Shown here in pieces: positions 53,017-62,037 of a stretch of DNA of 64,000 nucleotides; the stretch's first letter is position 1; every line of letters starts with the position of its first letter. The translations under genes were made by a program, and so were the position numbers. This DNA is from Selenomonas sputigena ATCC 35185 (GTDB taxonomy: Bacteria > Bacillota > Negativicutes > Selenomonadales > Selenomonadaceae), in assembly GCF_000208405.1 (NCBI RefSeq), contig NC_015437.1, positions 2,411,501 to 2,475,500 on the forward strand. The letters run 5' to 3'. The notes under the pieces were generated by a model that saw only the letters and a list, made by a program, of their open reading frames with translations, made no database searches and was not told the origin of the DNA.

Positions 53017-54487
53017 GGAAGAAGTCTCCTTTCGTATGCTTTGGGTATGTGGCTGCAGCCATGCGTTCCTCGTGACCGAGGAGGTAGAGGAAGGCGAAGG
53101 CAGGGATGCGCAGCAAGGAAGCACCGGAGTTCGCCTTCTGTATGCCGCAGTCCGTAAGGTTTTTCGTGAGGATGAAGGAGGCCGCGGCCTCTGCCGCCAA
53201 TTCGCTGATGGCGTCATCGTCCGAAATGGCGGCATTTTCACGGTACTTGACCTCGATAAGGATATTGGCGAGGCGCGGACGCTCAATGACGATGTCGATT
53301 TCCTTATTTTTTCGGCCGCCGCGGAAATAGCCGACCGATGTCGCCTTTTGGTAATAGAAGGCCGCCGTATGCTTGTAGACGGTGGTTTCTACGATCTTTC
53401 CCATCTGTACGGGATCGGTCAGAATGGCGTCGTCCATGAGAACGGCATTCCGTATGGCGGCGTCAGCAATATAGATCTTGGGCTGCGCCTTTAAGACTTT
53501 TTTCCCTGCCATCTCGACAGGCCAACTCTGATAGATGAGGTTGCCGCTTTCAAGATAGCGAATGTAGTTTTCGACCGTAGGGCGCGAAACTCCGTTCAAT
53601 TCCTTGGCAATCGCCTCTACGGAAACAATCTCGGAGGATACGTTGCATAGATAGAGAAAGATCCGTTCCAATTCGGTGGCGTTGCGTATATTGTAGAGTG
53701 CAGGCAGATCGCGCTTCAAGACCTTGTCGACGACATCTTCGCGCAGAATCTGCTGCGCCAGCATATCGTTATCTGCAAGCGCAAGCTCAGGAAAGCCTCC
53801 GACTCGCAGATAACGGATGAAGTGCTTGTGCACATCCGCGAGCAACAAGAGAAACATCTGTCGCTCCTGCTGCTCCAAGGAAAACAAGGTCGACAGCTTC
53901 AAATCGGGAGCAAGATCCGGCAGAGAAACCTGCAAAAGAGCGCAATATTCATAGAAGGAGAGCGTCGGAACGGAGATGATGGACCAGCGCCCCGTGCCGC
54001 TTTCCTCGCTGCCGCGCACGATGGCGGGACTTGCCGATCCCGTGGCGACGATGTGCGAATCCGGCTGCATGTCATAGAGCGTCTTGAGCCACCTGTCCCA
54101 ATCCGAAGCGTACTGGATCTCATCAAAGAAATAGTAGACATCGTGTCCCGCATAGATCATCTCATGGTAGCAGTCCAAAATCGCCTGAAACGCGCTGAGT
54201 TTCAGCATGGGATGATCGAGCGAGATGAAGACGATTTTCTGCGGTGCGACGCCCTGAGCGAGAAGCGCCTCGATCATTTGATATTGTATCGTCGTCTTGC
54301 CGACTCGCCGCGCTCCCGTCAAGACGACAGTGCGCCGCAGGGTCGTCTCCGACAGACGCCGCATCGCGTCATAAAAGGCAAAGCGTCTGTAACTTTTCGA
54401 CATGCCGCGCGCAATCATTCCCGTTTTCCACCATGGATTGTACGCTGTGAGGACTTTGCATATTGCCTCCTGGCTGATCAAAGGCAT
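52997..54487 (-). CDS. AAA_14/DUF4143 ATPase
   Basis: 496 residues from ATG 54487, preceded by AAGGTG. Walker A TGARRVGKTTIQYQM, Walker B YYFFDEIQYASDW and sensor IVATGSASPAI are followed by a winged-helix and the C-terminal DUF4143 domain, which carries a nuclease-like VGYFRGGRKNKEIDIVIERP and LIEVKYRE. The family is variable, often laterally moved, and of unclear function. A large nested palindrome lies over its promoter. The GC content of this gene looks lower than its neighbours, consistent with transfer. Confidence 0.88.
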   Translation of the reverse strand: MPLISQEAICKVLTAYNPWWKTGMIARGMSKSYRRFAFYDAMRRLSETTLRRTVVLTGARRVGKTTIQYQMIEALLAQGVAPQKIVFISLDHPMLKLSAFQAILDCYHEMIYAGHDVYYFFDEIQYASDWDRWLKTLYDMQPDSHIVATGSASPAIVRGSEESGTGRWSIISVPTLSFYEYCALLQVSLPDLAPDLKLSTLFSLEQQERQMFLLLLADVHKHFIRYLRVGGFPELALADNDMLAQQILREDVVDKVLKRDLPALYNIRNATELERIFLYLCNVSSEIVSVEAIAKELNGVSRPTVENYIRYLESGNLIYQSWPVEMAGKKVLKAQPKIYIADAAIRNAVLMDDAILTDPVQMGKIVETTVYKHTAAFYYQKATSVGYFRGGRKNKEIDIVIERPRLANILIEVKYRENAAISDDDAISELAAEAAASFILTKNLTDCGIQKANSGASLLRIPAFAFLYLLGHEERMAAATYPKHTKGDFFHEPFRL

Positions 54488-54510
54488 CAAGATCACCTTC
54501 TTTCAAGGTG

Positions 54511-54516
54511 ATTATA
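54511..54516 (-). promoter_or_regulatory. Extended -10 promoter of the AAA ATPase gene
   Basis: Minus-strand TATAAT preceded by TGTGC, 24 bases before the start codon; the -35 area lies within the nested palindrome. Confidence 0.6.
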
Positions 54517-54521
54517 GCACA

Positions 54522-54587
54522 AACTTTCATCTTTGGCGACAAAGATTGAAAGTATACTTTTAATCTTTGCAGAAAAAGATGAAAGTT
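54522..54587. repeat. 66-base nested palindrome
   Basis: AACTTTCATCTTT (54522-54534) is the exact inverse of 54575-54587. Inside, 54540-54569 is a 30-base palindrome centred on GTATAC with one mismatched pair. Both share the centre 54554/54555. The unit AAAGAT-GAAAG thus occurs four times, suggesting either an operator for the ATPase gene or a large hairpin after the metB-like gene. Confidence 0.7.
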
Positions 54588-54624
54588 GGGGCTCTAATTC
54601 TTTCGTCTTTGCCCTGCTTCCCTC

Positions 54625-55764
54625 TTATCCCTGCAAGGCCTGCTGCAGATCGGCCTTGAGGTCTTCGACGTCCTCGATGCCGACGGAGAGGCGCAGGAGT
54701 TTGTCGTCTAGCCCCGTGCGTTTTAGGAGCGCGGCGGGCATTTCGGCGTGCGTCTGAGCGATCGGATACGTCAGCAGCGTCTCGACGCCGCCGAGGCTTT
54801 CGGCGAAGGCGATGAGGTGCAGTCTGCCGAGAGCCGCCTTCGCGATCTCGGCGGAGCGCACCTTGAAGGAGATCATGCCGCCCGCGCCGCTCGCCTGCTT
54901 CCGCTGCAGCGCGTAGCCCGGATGGTCGGCGAGTCCCGGGTAGAGCACTTCGGTGACTTCGGGCAGCGTGCCGAGCCACCGGGCGATGGCGAGCGCGTTC
55001 TCCGCCTGCCGCTCGACGCGCACGCCAAGCGTCTTGATGCTGCGCAGCATGAGCCACGAGTCGAGCGCCGAGAGGTTCGGCCCTGCCGATTTGGCAAGCA
55101 GTTCGATGCGCTTTGCCTCTGCGCTCGTCGCATCTTTGAGCACGAGGAAGCCTGCGATGACGTCGTTGTGTCCGCACAGGTATTTCGTGCCGCTGTGCAG
55201 CACGATGTCCGCGCCGAGCGTCAAGGGCTTCTGGAAATGCGGCGAGAGGAAGGTATTGTCGACGGCGAGCAGGGCGCCGTTTTCGTGCGCGAGCGCAGAG
55301 AGCGCCGCGATGTCCGCGATCTGCATCATCGGATTCGACGGGGTCTCAATGAAGACGAGCTTCGTCTCAGAGCGCATACGCTTGCCGACGAGTGCGAGAT
55401 CGCGCACGTCGACGTATTCGAAGGTGACGCCGTAGCCCGCAAAGACTTCTTCGGCGAGACGCACCGTGCCGCCGTAGAGGTCTTCGCTCATCAGGACGTG
55501 ATCGCCCGCCGAAAGAAGAGAGAAAACGAGCTGCACCGCCGCCATGCCCGAGGAAAGCGCCCAAGAGCGCCCGCCGCGCTCTAAGAGCGCCACCGTCTTT
55601 TCGAGAGATTCGCGCGTCGGATTCGCCACGCGTCCGTAGTCGTAGCCCGTGCTCTCGCCGAAACGCGGATGACGGAACGTCGCCGACAGGCAGATCGCCG
55701 GACTGATCGCCCCCGTCGCATCGTAGGTATGGCAGCCGTGCACTTCAAGCGAATGGTCTTTCAT
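54625..55764 (-). CDS. Cystathionine gamma-synthase / beta-lyase family enzyme
   Basis: 379 residues. SLEVHGCHTYDATGAISPAICLSATF, YDYGRVANPTRESLEKTVALLERG, VFIETPSNPMMQIADI, LAVDNTFLSPHFQKPL and the PLP Lys in DIVLHSGTKYLCGHNDVIAG define the Cys/Met-metabolism PLP family. MetB and MetC roles cannot be separated by eye. ATG 55764 follows TGGAGGA, and the leader has an extended TATAAT at 55812-55817 (minus). Confidence 0.92.
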   Translation of the reverse strand: MKDHSLEVHGCHTYDATGAISPAICLSATFRHPRFGESTGYDYGRVANPTRESLEKTVALLERGGRSWALSSGMAAVQLVFSLLSAGDHVLMSEDLYGGTVRLAEEVFAGYGVTFEYVDVRDLALVGKRMRSETKLVFIETPSNPMMQIADIAALSALAHENGALLAVDNTFLSPHFQKPLTLGADIVLHSGTKYLCGHNDVIAGFLVLKDATSAEAKRIELLAKSAGPNLSALDSWLMLRSIKTLGVRVERQAENALAIARWLGTLPEVTEVLYPGLADHPGYALQRKQASGAGGMISFKVRSAEIAKAALGRLHLIAFAESLGGVETLLTYPIAQTHAEMPAALLKRTGLDDKLLRLSVGIEDVEDLKADLQQALQG

Positions 55765-55811
55765 GATTCTTCCTCCAATATACTATTCATATTGATATAC
55801 TATGGTTTAAT

Positions 55812-55817
55812 ATTATA
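55812..55817 (-). promoter_or_regulatory. Extended -10 promoter of the MetB-like gene
   Basis: TATAAT with TGC in front on the minus strand, 48 bases before the start codon; -35 poor. Confidence 0.5.
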
Positions 55818-55875
55818 GCATAGGAAGAAGATTTGCGCCACAAGATAATGCAGCGCTTGCAGGGCGCGATGATAG

Positions 55876-55915
55876 GCAAAGAAAAAGAGAGCCGGATGGC
55901 TCTCTTTTTCTTTGC
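55876..55915 (-). terminator. Hairpin terminator at the CRISPR trailer
   Basis: An 18-bp perfect stem (55876-55893 with 55898-55915) with a four-base loop and T-rich arms, abutting the last, degenerate CRISPR repeat. It would end a minus-strand array transcript. Confidence 0.75.
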
Positions 55916-56243
55916 AAAACCGCAAGCGGTATAAGGTTCATGCGACAACAGATCGCTGGAACAACGCCAACCAGGCTGAGGAGTTTCCATACCGCAAGCA
56001 GTATGAGGTCACATGTGACTTCCACACGAGGGCGGTGTTTCTATCGAAATTTTCGAAGGGTTTCAATACCGCAAGCGGTATGAGGTCACATGCGACGTGA
56101 GAACATTGACGAGGTTGCTGTTGAGAAGGTAGAGTTTCAATACCGCAAGCGGTATGAGGTCACATGCGACGACGAAGTTCAGATTCTCATCGATGAGGGC
56201 GTAGCAGTTTCAATACCGCAAGCGGTATGAGGTCACATGCGAC
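55911..56243 (-). CRISPR. Small orphan CRISPR array, 5 repeats and 4 spacers
   Basis: 37-base repeats at 55983, 56060, 56134 and 56207, plus a degenerate one at 55911-55946. Spacers are 36, 40, 37 and 36 bases. Three repeats are identical, the 55983 one has three changes and the 55911 one is truncated or mutated. Degeneration at the left and the minus-strand repeat ending ATTGAAAC both say the array is read leftwards, with the leader to the right. The repeat contains the stem ACCGC-TT-GCGGT. ATTGAAAC ends are typical of type I-B and III systems. No cas gene lies in the window. Confidence 0.93.
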
Positions 56244-56493
56244 TCTGTGTCTGGGAGGCCGCAGAAACAGAAGGCTCAAATCATGGTTTTGGAAAACCTC
56301 CTCGAAGCCGAACATGTGATCGCACTTTTTCGGCTGTTATTACATACCCAGCGAGTATGTAATAACCCCGCCAAGTCTTATATAGCAAGGCTTGCGGCGA
56401 TTCGAGGAAAATCGGAAAACCTGCCCCGTTTTTTCGCCTCCAAGAGGTTTTCCTATAGTTCATACTGTAGCATGGTTTCTCCTTTTTGTCAAA
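56244..56493 (-). promoter_or_regulatory. Presumed CRISPR leader region
   Basis: No gene seen. It holds a 12-bp perfect inverted repeat (GTTATTACATAC, 56336-56347 with 56355-56366) and a second inverted set of AGGTTTTCC/GGAAAACCT elements. Leader status is inferred from array orientation. Confidence 0.4.
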
Positions 56494-56532
56494 CAAAAAC
56501 GGCGTCCCATTTCAAGCGAAAGGGGACGCCGC
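56494..56532 (-). terminator. Terminator of alr
   Basis: Minus strand: CGGCGTCCCC (56531-56522) pairs with TGGGACGCCG (56509-56500), then TTTTTG. Confidence 0.85.
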
Positions 56533-56552
56533 TGAATATATGTCCTGAAAGC

Positions 56553-57671
56553 TCAGATATAGACGCGCCGCACGCGCGATGCGATGAGACATGGGATCTC
56601 GTAGTTGATTGTGCCGAGCCAAGCGGCAACATTGTCGGCACTCAGCGTCGCCGAGCCGAAGAGCGTGACTTCCGTGCCTTCGGCGACTCTTTCGATGTCG
56701 GTGACGTCGATCATGCACTGATCCATGCAGATGCGGCCGACGACAGGAGCGGTCTTGCCGAGGATTTCGACGTGCGCCTTGCCCGAGAGGGCGCGAATAT
56801 AGCCGTCGGCATAGCCGAGGGGGAGCGTCGCGATGCGGCTCCTTCGCTTGGCGTGCCAAGTACAGCCGTAGCCGATGGCAAAGCCCTCGGGCACGTCCTT
56901 GACGAAGAGCACGCGTGCCTTGAGCGCCATCGCGGGGCGAAGCGGCGACGTCTCGCGTACGTCGCGAGCGACTTCTTCGCTCGGATACATGCCGTACTGG
57001 ATGATACCCGCACGCACCATGTCGAGATGCGCTTCGGGCATTTGGAGGATCGCCGCGCTCTCAGCGATATGGCGCAGCTTCAGATGAACACCCGCCTCTT
57101 CTATGGCTTCCGTGGCACGTAGGAAGAGCGCAAGCTGTCCTCTTGCGTGCGCCTTGTCTCGGACATCCGCCATGGCGAAGTGAGAGAACGCGCCCTCCAG
57201 CTCAATGTTCGGCAGGACGGCGATGTCACGCGCGAGCGCAGACGCTTCTTCGCTCGTGCAGCCGATGCGCCCCATACCCGTGTCGATGGCGAGGTGCAGC
57301 TTCGCCGTCTTTTCCTGCGCGAGGGCTTCGGCGGAAATGGCTTTGGCGAGCGCGAGATTCGCAACGGTCTGCGTCACATCAAGGGAGACGGCTTCGGCGG
57401 CTTCAAGAGGGTCGATGAGTCCGAGGACGAGGAGCGGCGTCCCAATCCCCGCGCGGCGAAGCTCGGCGGCTTCTGAGAGCGTGGCGACGGCGAGGTACGC
57501 CGCGCCCGCCGCGACAGCCTCTTTCGCGACGGCGAGAGCGCCGTGCCCGTAAGCGTTCGCCTTGACGACGGCGCAGAGTTTTGCGCCGCCACAGAGCGCC
57601 TCGCCGATCACGCGGTAATTGTGCCGGATCGCGCCGAGGTTGATTTCAGCCCAGACGGCACGCTTGCTCAT
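56553..57671 (-). CDS. alr: Alanine racemase
   Basis: 372 residues. The PLP Lys is in AVVKANAYGHGALAVA; HLAIDTGMGRIGC, RAGIIQYGMYPSE, LPLGYADGYIRAL and GRICMDQCMIDVT supply the catalytic Tyr and active-site loops. It makes D-alanine for peptidoglycan. ATG 57671 has AAGGGGG upstream. It lies 38 bases after serS on the same strand, probably cotranscribed. Confidence 0.95.
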   Translation of the reverse strand: MSKRAVWAEINLGAIRHNYRVIGEALCGGAKLCAVVKANAYGHGALAVAKEAVAAGAAYLAVATLSEAAELRRAGIGTPLLVLGLIDPLEAAEAVSLDVTQTVANLALAKAISAEALAQEKTAKLHLAIDTGMGRIGCTSEEASALARDIAVLPNIELEGAFSHFAMADVRDKAHARGQLALFLRATEAIEEAGVHLKLRHIAESAAILQMPEAHLDMVRAGIIQYGMYPSEEVARDVRETSPLRPAMALKARVLFVKDVPEGFAIGYGCTWHAKRRSRIATLPLGYADGYIRALSGKAHVEILGKTAPVVGRICMDQCMIDVTDIERVAEGTEVTLFGSATLSADNVAAWLGTINYEIPCLIASRVRRVYI

Positions 57672-57709
57672 GGGAAAGCCCCCTTCGCTTTGATGGTCGT
57701 GCCGTTCCA

Positions 57710-59029
<1,320 letters not shown>

Positions 59030-59039
59030 TTATCTTCGT

Positions 59040-59045
59040 ATTATA
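59040..59045 (-). promoter_or_regulatory. Extended -10 promoter of serS-alr
   Basis: Minus-strand TATAAT preceded by TGTGC, about 52 bases before serS; TTGCCG 18 bases upstream could be the -35. Confidence 0.55.
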
Positions 59046-59082
59046 GCACAGGCGGGGCGCTTACGGCAAAGTTCCTATGAGC

Positions 59083-60126
59083 TTATATGCGGATCTCGAA
59101 GCCGCCGTGCTCGCCGTCCTGCTTCTCTTCGCGGTCTTGGCGGATGGCTGCGGCGCGTGCGGCTTTCTTCGCTTCTTCTGTCGCCTTGCTGCCTGCTTCG
59201 CCGTCCATCATGCGGCTCGCCTCGCGAAAGGCGGAAAGCGCCTCGGAAAGGGAGGCGAGCATCGAGGCGTCGGGCGCGGCGGGAGCGCCTGCCGAAACGG
59301 GCGGCTTCCTTGCGGAATCTGCCCCTGCGTCGGTCGAAGGGGGCATGGCGGCAAAAGCCTGCATGCGTGCGCCGCCCGCGGCCGCCGCACTCGCAGCAGC
59401 GGGCGGCGCATCTGCTGCACCTGCCGCATCTGCCGCCTTCGGCGCGGTGCGCTGCGCCGCGCCCGCGATGGCGGAAAGCCCGGCGGCGGCGACCTTCGCA
59501 GCGCGGTCGGATTCGCGCCTTTCGCGTGCGGCGCGCATCGTTTCAAGATCGGCCAGAAGCTCCGCCTCTCGCGCGGCACGCATGGCGGGCGTCGTCTCGC
59601 CCTTTTTCCTATGCAGGAACTTGTAGGCGAAGACGCCTGCGATAAAAGCGCAAAGGACGGCGACGACGGCGAGGTGCATCATGGTGAAGCCCTGCGGCGG
59701 CTCGTCGGCGGACGGCTTCGGCACACGCGTCTCCGTGCCCGGCTTCTCCTGCACCGCCTGTGCCGCCGGCGGCAGATTTGCCGCCTCGGAGGAGGTCGTC
59801 TGGCTCTTTGTGCCGCCCGCTTCGGGCGCGGCGGTGGCCGGCTTCTGCGCGAGCTTGCCCTCCTTGCCGCCCTCTTCTCCCGTCGTCTTTTCCTGCGTCT
59901 TTCGCTCGGGCGTTCCCATGAGCCGCTCGCCCGCCGCACGCGCATTGGCCGCCGCATCCTGGCCGGCCTGTGCGGCGTCGGCAGCTCTTTGCTGTGCGCC
60001 CTCGATCGCCGCCTGTCCGGAAGCGCCGAAGTCCGGCAGTCCGCCGACCGCCTGCGACGCGCCGGCCAGCCCCGGCACAGCGGGCGGCGTCGGCGCCTGC
60101 GGCGCTTGAGGCCCTGCAATCGCCAT
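59083..60126 (-). CDS. Ala/Pro-rich single-pass membrane protein, unknown
   Basis: 347 residues, no family recognised. Residues 1-145 are Ala/Gln/Pro-rich and probably disordered. One membrane helix lies at about 148-166 (MMHLAVVAVLCAFIAGVFAYKFL). The rest is Ala-rich with charged helical stretches (AMRAAREAELLADLETMRAARERRESDRAAKVAAAG). No signal peptide, so the tail orientation is unclear. GGGAGG precedes ATG 60126. It follows the response regulator gene by 15 bases on the same strand and may belong to that signalling unit. Confidence 0.7.
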   Translation of the reverse strand: MAIAGPQAPQAPTPPAVPGLAGASQAVGGLPDFGASGQAAIEGAQQRAADAAQAGQDAAANARAAGERLMGTPERKTQEKTTGEEGGKEGKLAQKPATAAPEAGGTKSQTTSSEAANLPPAAQAVQEKPGTETRVPKPSADEPPQGFTMMHLAVVAVLCAFIAGVFAYKFLHRKKGETTPAMRAAREAELLADLETMRAARERRESDRAAKVAAAGLSAIAGAAQRTAPKAADAAGAADAPPAAASAAAAGGARMQAFAAMPPSTDAGADSARKPPVSAGAPAAPDASMLASLSEALSAFREASRMMDGEAGSKATEEAKKAARAAAIRQDREEKQDGEHGGFEIRI

Positions 60127-60141
60127 GAGAATCCCTCCCTT

Positions 60142-60792
60142 TCATTTCTTCCCCAATATATTGTGCCTGAGCGCGTAGTCGACGAGTTCCGAGTTCTGCG
60201 TGCAGTCGAGCTTCTGCAGGAGGCGCGTCTTGTAGGTGGAGACGGTCTTGATCGAGAGGTAGAGCTTGTCGGCAATGGTCGAGAGCGAGTAGCCGTGCAC
60301 GATGAGTTCAAGGACTTCGCGCTCCCTGGTGGAAAGCGCGGCGGGCTCTTCAGGCTCTTCGAGCGCACCGTCGATCAGAAGCTCCGCCTCGCGCTCGCCG
60401 AGGTAGCGCCCTCCTGCGGCGACGGTGCGCAGGGCGCGGAAAAGCTCGGCGTCGAGCGTGTCCTTGCACAAATAGCCGTTCGCGCCCGCACGCAGGCACT
60501 CGCAGACGTACTGGCGCTCGCTGTGCATCGTGAGGATGAGGACGCGCACGGCGGGCTGCATCGCCTTGAGGCGGCGCAGGCACTCAAGGCCGCCCATGTG
60601 CGGCATCGAGAGGTCGAGGAGCGCGATGTCGACGGGAGTCTTGGCCGCCTTTTCGAGCGCTTCCTCGCCGTCGGACGCTTCGGCGACGACGCTGAAATCT
60701 TCCTCGGACGAGAGAAGCAGCGACAGGCCTTTGCGCAGCACGCGATGATCGTCGGCGAGCAGGATGCGCAGCGGTTCTTTCTTGTTTTCCAT
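60142..60792 (-). CDS. NarL/FixJ-type response regulator
   Basis: 216 residues. The receiver domain (LRILLADDHRVLRKGL, phospho-acceptor Asp in DIALLDLSMPHMGGLE, then LILTMHSE and a KDTLD Lys) is followed by a LuxR helix-turn-helix (LSTREREVLELIVHGYSLSTIADKLYLSIKTVSTYKTRLLQKL). ATG 60792 has GGAGGAG upstream and overlaps the stop of the kinase gene, its evident partner. Confidence 0.95.
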   Translation of the reverse strand: MENKKEPLRILLADDHRVLRKGLSLLLSSEEDFSVVAEASDGEEALEKAAKTPVDIALLDLSMPHMGGLECLRRLKAMQPAVRVLILTMHSERQYVCECLRAGANGYLCKDTLDAELFRALRTVAAGGRYLGEREAELLIDGALEEPEEPAALSTREREVLELIVHGYSLSTIADKLYLSIKTVSTYKTRLLQKLDCTQNSELVDYALRHNILGKK

Positions 60793-62036
60793 CACGTTTC
60801 TCCTCCCTTCTTGCGCGGCAGGCACAGGAAAAGGCGCGTGCCCGCGCCCGGCGCACTCTCGACGGCGAAGCTGCCTTCGAGAAGCTCGGCGCGCTCTTTC
60901 ATGCTCACGAGGCCGAGGTGGCGGTCGAGACGCGCCCTCTCCGCCGTGTCCTTCTCGAAGCCCACGCCGTCGTCGGCGATTTCCACGCATACTTCCTTTG
61001 CCGTCGCGCGAAGCTTCACGCTCGCCTCGCGTGCGTGTGCGTGGCGCACGATGTTCGTCAGCCCCTCCTGTACGGAGCGATAGATGACGAGTGCAAGCGT
61101 GCGGTCAAGTCCTGTGAAGTCACCTTGCGTCTCCCATCGCACGGTCAGATCTCCGTGCGTGCGGCGCAGGGTGTCGATGTACTTCTCAATGGCAACGAGG
61201 AGGCCGAGGTCTTCGAGGAGCGGCGGATGAAGATCGACGGCGAGCTGCTTCAGGCCCTGCAGCGCCTCGCTCGTCAGTTCCCGCGCCTCCTGCAGCAGTT
61301 CCCGCTGCTCGGGCGTCGTGAGCTTGCCGTGCAGGATGCGCAAGTAGGCGAGGATCGAAGCCATCGACTGGCTCGTTTCGTCGTGCAGCTCACGCGAGAT
61401 GCGCCGCCTCTCGTCCTCACGCGCCGAGAAGAGCTGGCCGATGAGCCAGAGGCGAAGCCGTTCCTTCTGCTGCAATGCGCCGAAGAGCTTCGCGTAGCGC
61501 GTCGCGAGGAACGTCGCGAGGAGCGCGAGCGCGAGAAGCACGAGGAAAAGCTCGAAGCCGCGCCGCTCGACGAGGGCGCGCGCCTCGCGCTCGGTGAGGC
61601 CGATGCGCAGATAGCCCGTGATGCCGTCGTCGATCGGATAGAGGATCTCGCGGATCGGCCCATCGGTGCTGCTGTAAATATGCGGCTCCAAATCGTCCTT
61701 TTCACGAAGCGGCAGCAGTCCTTCGGGCAGGCCGTCGGTGAAGGTGCTCGCGAGGATGCGCCCGTCGGGGTACGTCACGAGGATGTAGCGCACCTCGGGA
61801 TTCTTTTCCAGCGTGCGCTCCAACTGGTCGGAAATCGTGAAGCGGTCGTCGAGGAGGATGTCGCTCGCGATGACCGCGCCGAGCGCCGAGGCGATCTCGC
61901 GCCCCGAGCGGTTCAGCCCTTCGATCAGCGTCGCCCGCAGGGTCACGAGGAAGAACGCGCCGAGCAGGAGTCCGCAGAGCAGCACGCTGCCGACGAGGAG
62001 GATGTTGAAGCGGACGGTCAGGCTTTGCTTTTCCAT
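60792..62036 (-). CDS. NarL-class sensor histidine kinase
   Basis: 414 residues. Two membrane helices (about 8-33 and 160-182) flank a periplasmic sensor of about 125 residues. The cytoplasmic part has the HisKA_3 phospho-His in RRRISRELHDETSQSMASILAYL and an ATPase domain with VQEGLTNIVRHAHA and IADDGVGFE. It starts one base before the end of the PhnD-like gene. The close coupling suggests that the kinase reads the state of that binding protein. Confidence 0.93.
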   Translation of the reverse strand: MEKQSLTVRFNILLVGSVLLCGLLLGAFFLVTLRATLIEGLNRSGREIASALGAVIASDILLDDRFTISDQLERTLEKNPEVRYILVTYPDGRILASTFTDGLPEGLLPLREKDDLEPHIYSSTDGPIREILYPIDDGITGYLRIGLTEREARALVERRGFELFLVLLALALLATFLATRYAKLFGALQQKERLRLWLIGQLFSAREDERRRISRELHDETSQSMASILAYLRILHGKLTTPEQRELLQEARELTSEALQGLKQLAVDLHPPLLEDLGLLVAIEKYIDTLRRTHGDLTVRWETQGDFTGLDRTLALVIYRSVQEGLTNIVRHAHAREASVKLRATAKEVCVEIADDGVGFEKDTAERARLDRHLGLVSMKERAELLEGSFAVESAPGAGTRLFLCLPRKKGGET

Positions 62037-62037
62037 G

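Noticed and set aside
55912-56100. Short open frame within the CRISPR array
   Set aside because: Its residues are translations of the repeat units; arrays of this kind often give such false frames.
56281-56496. 71-codon minus-strand frame in the CRISPR leader
   Set aside because: No ribosome site or homology recognised; it runs through the inverted repeat.
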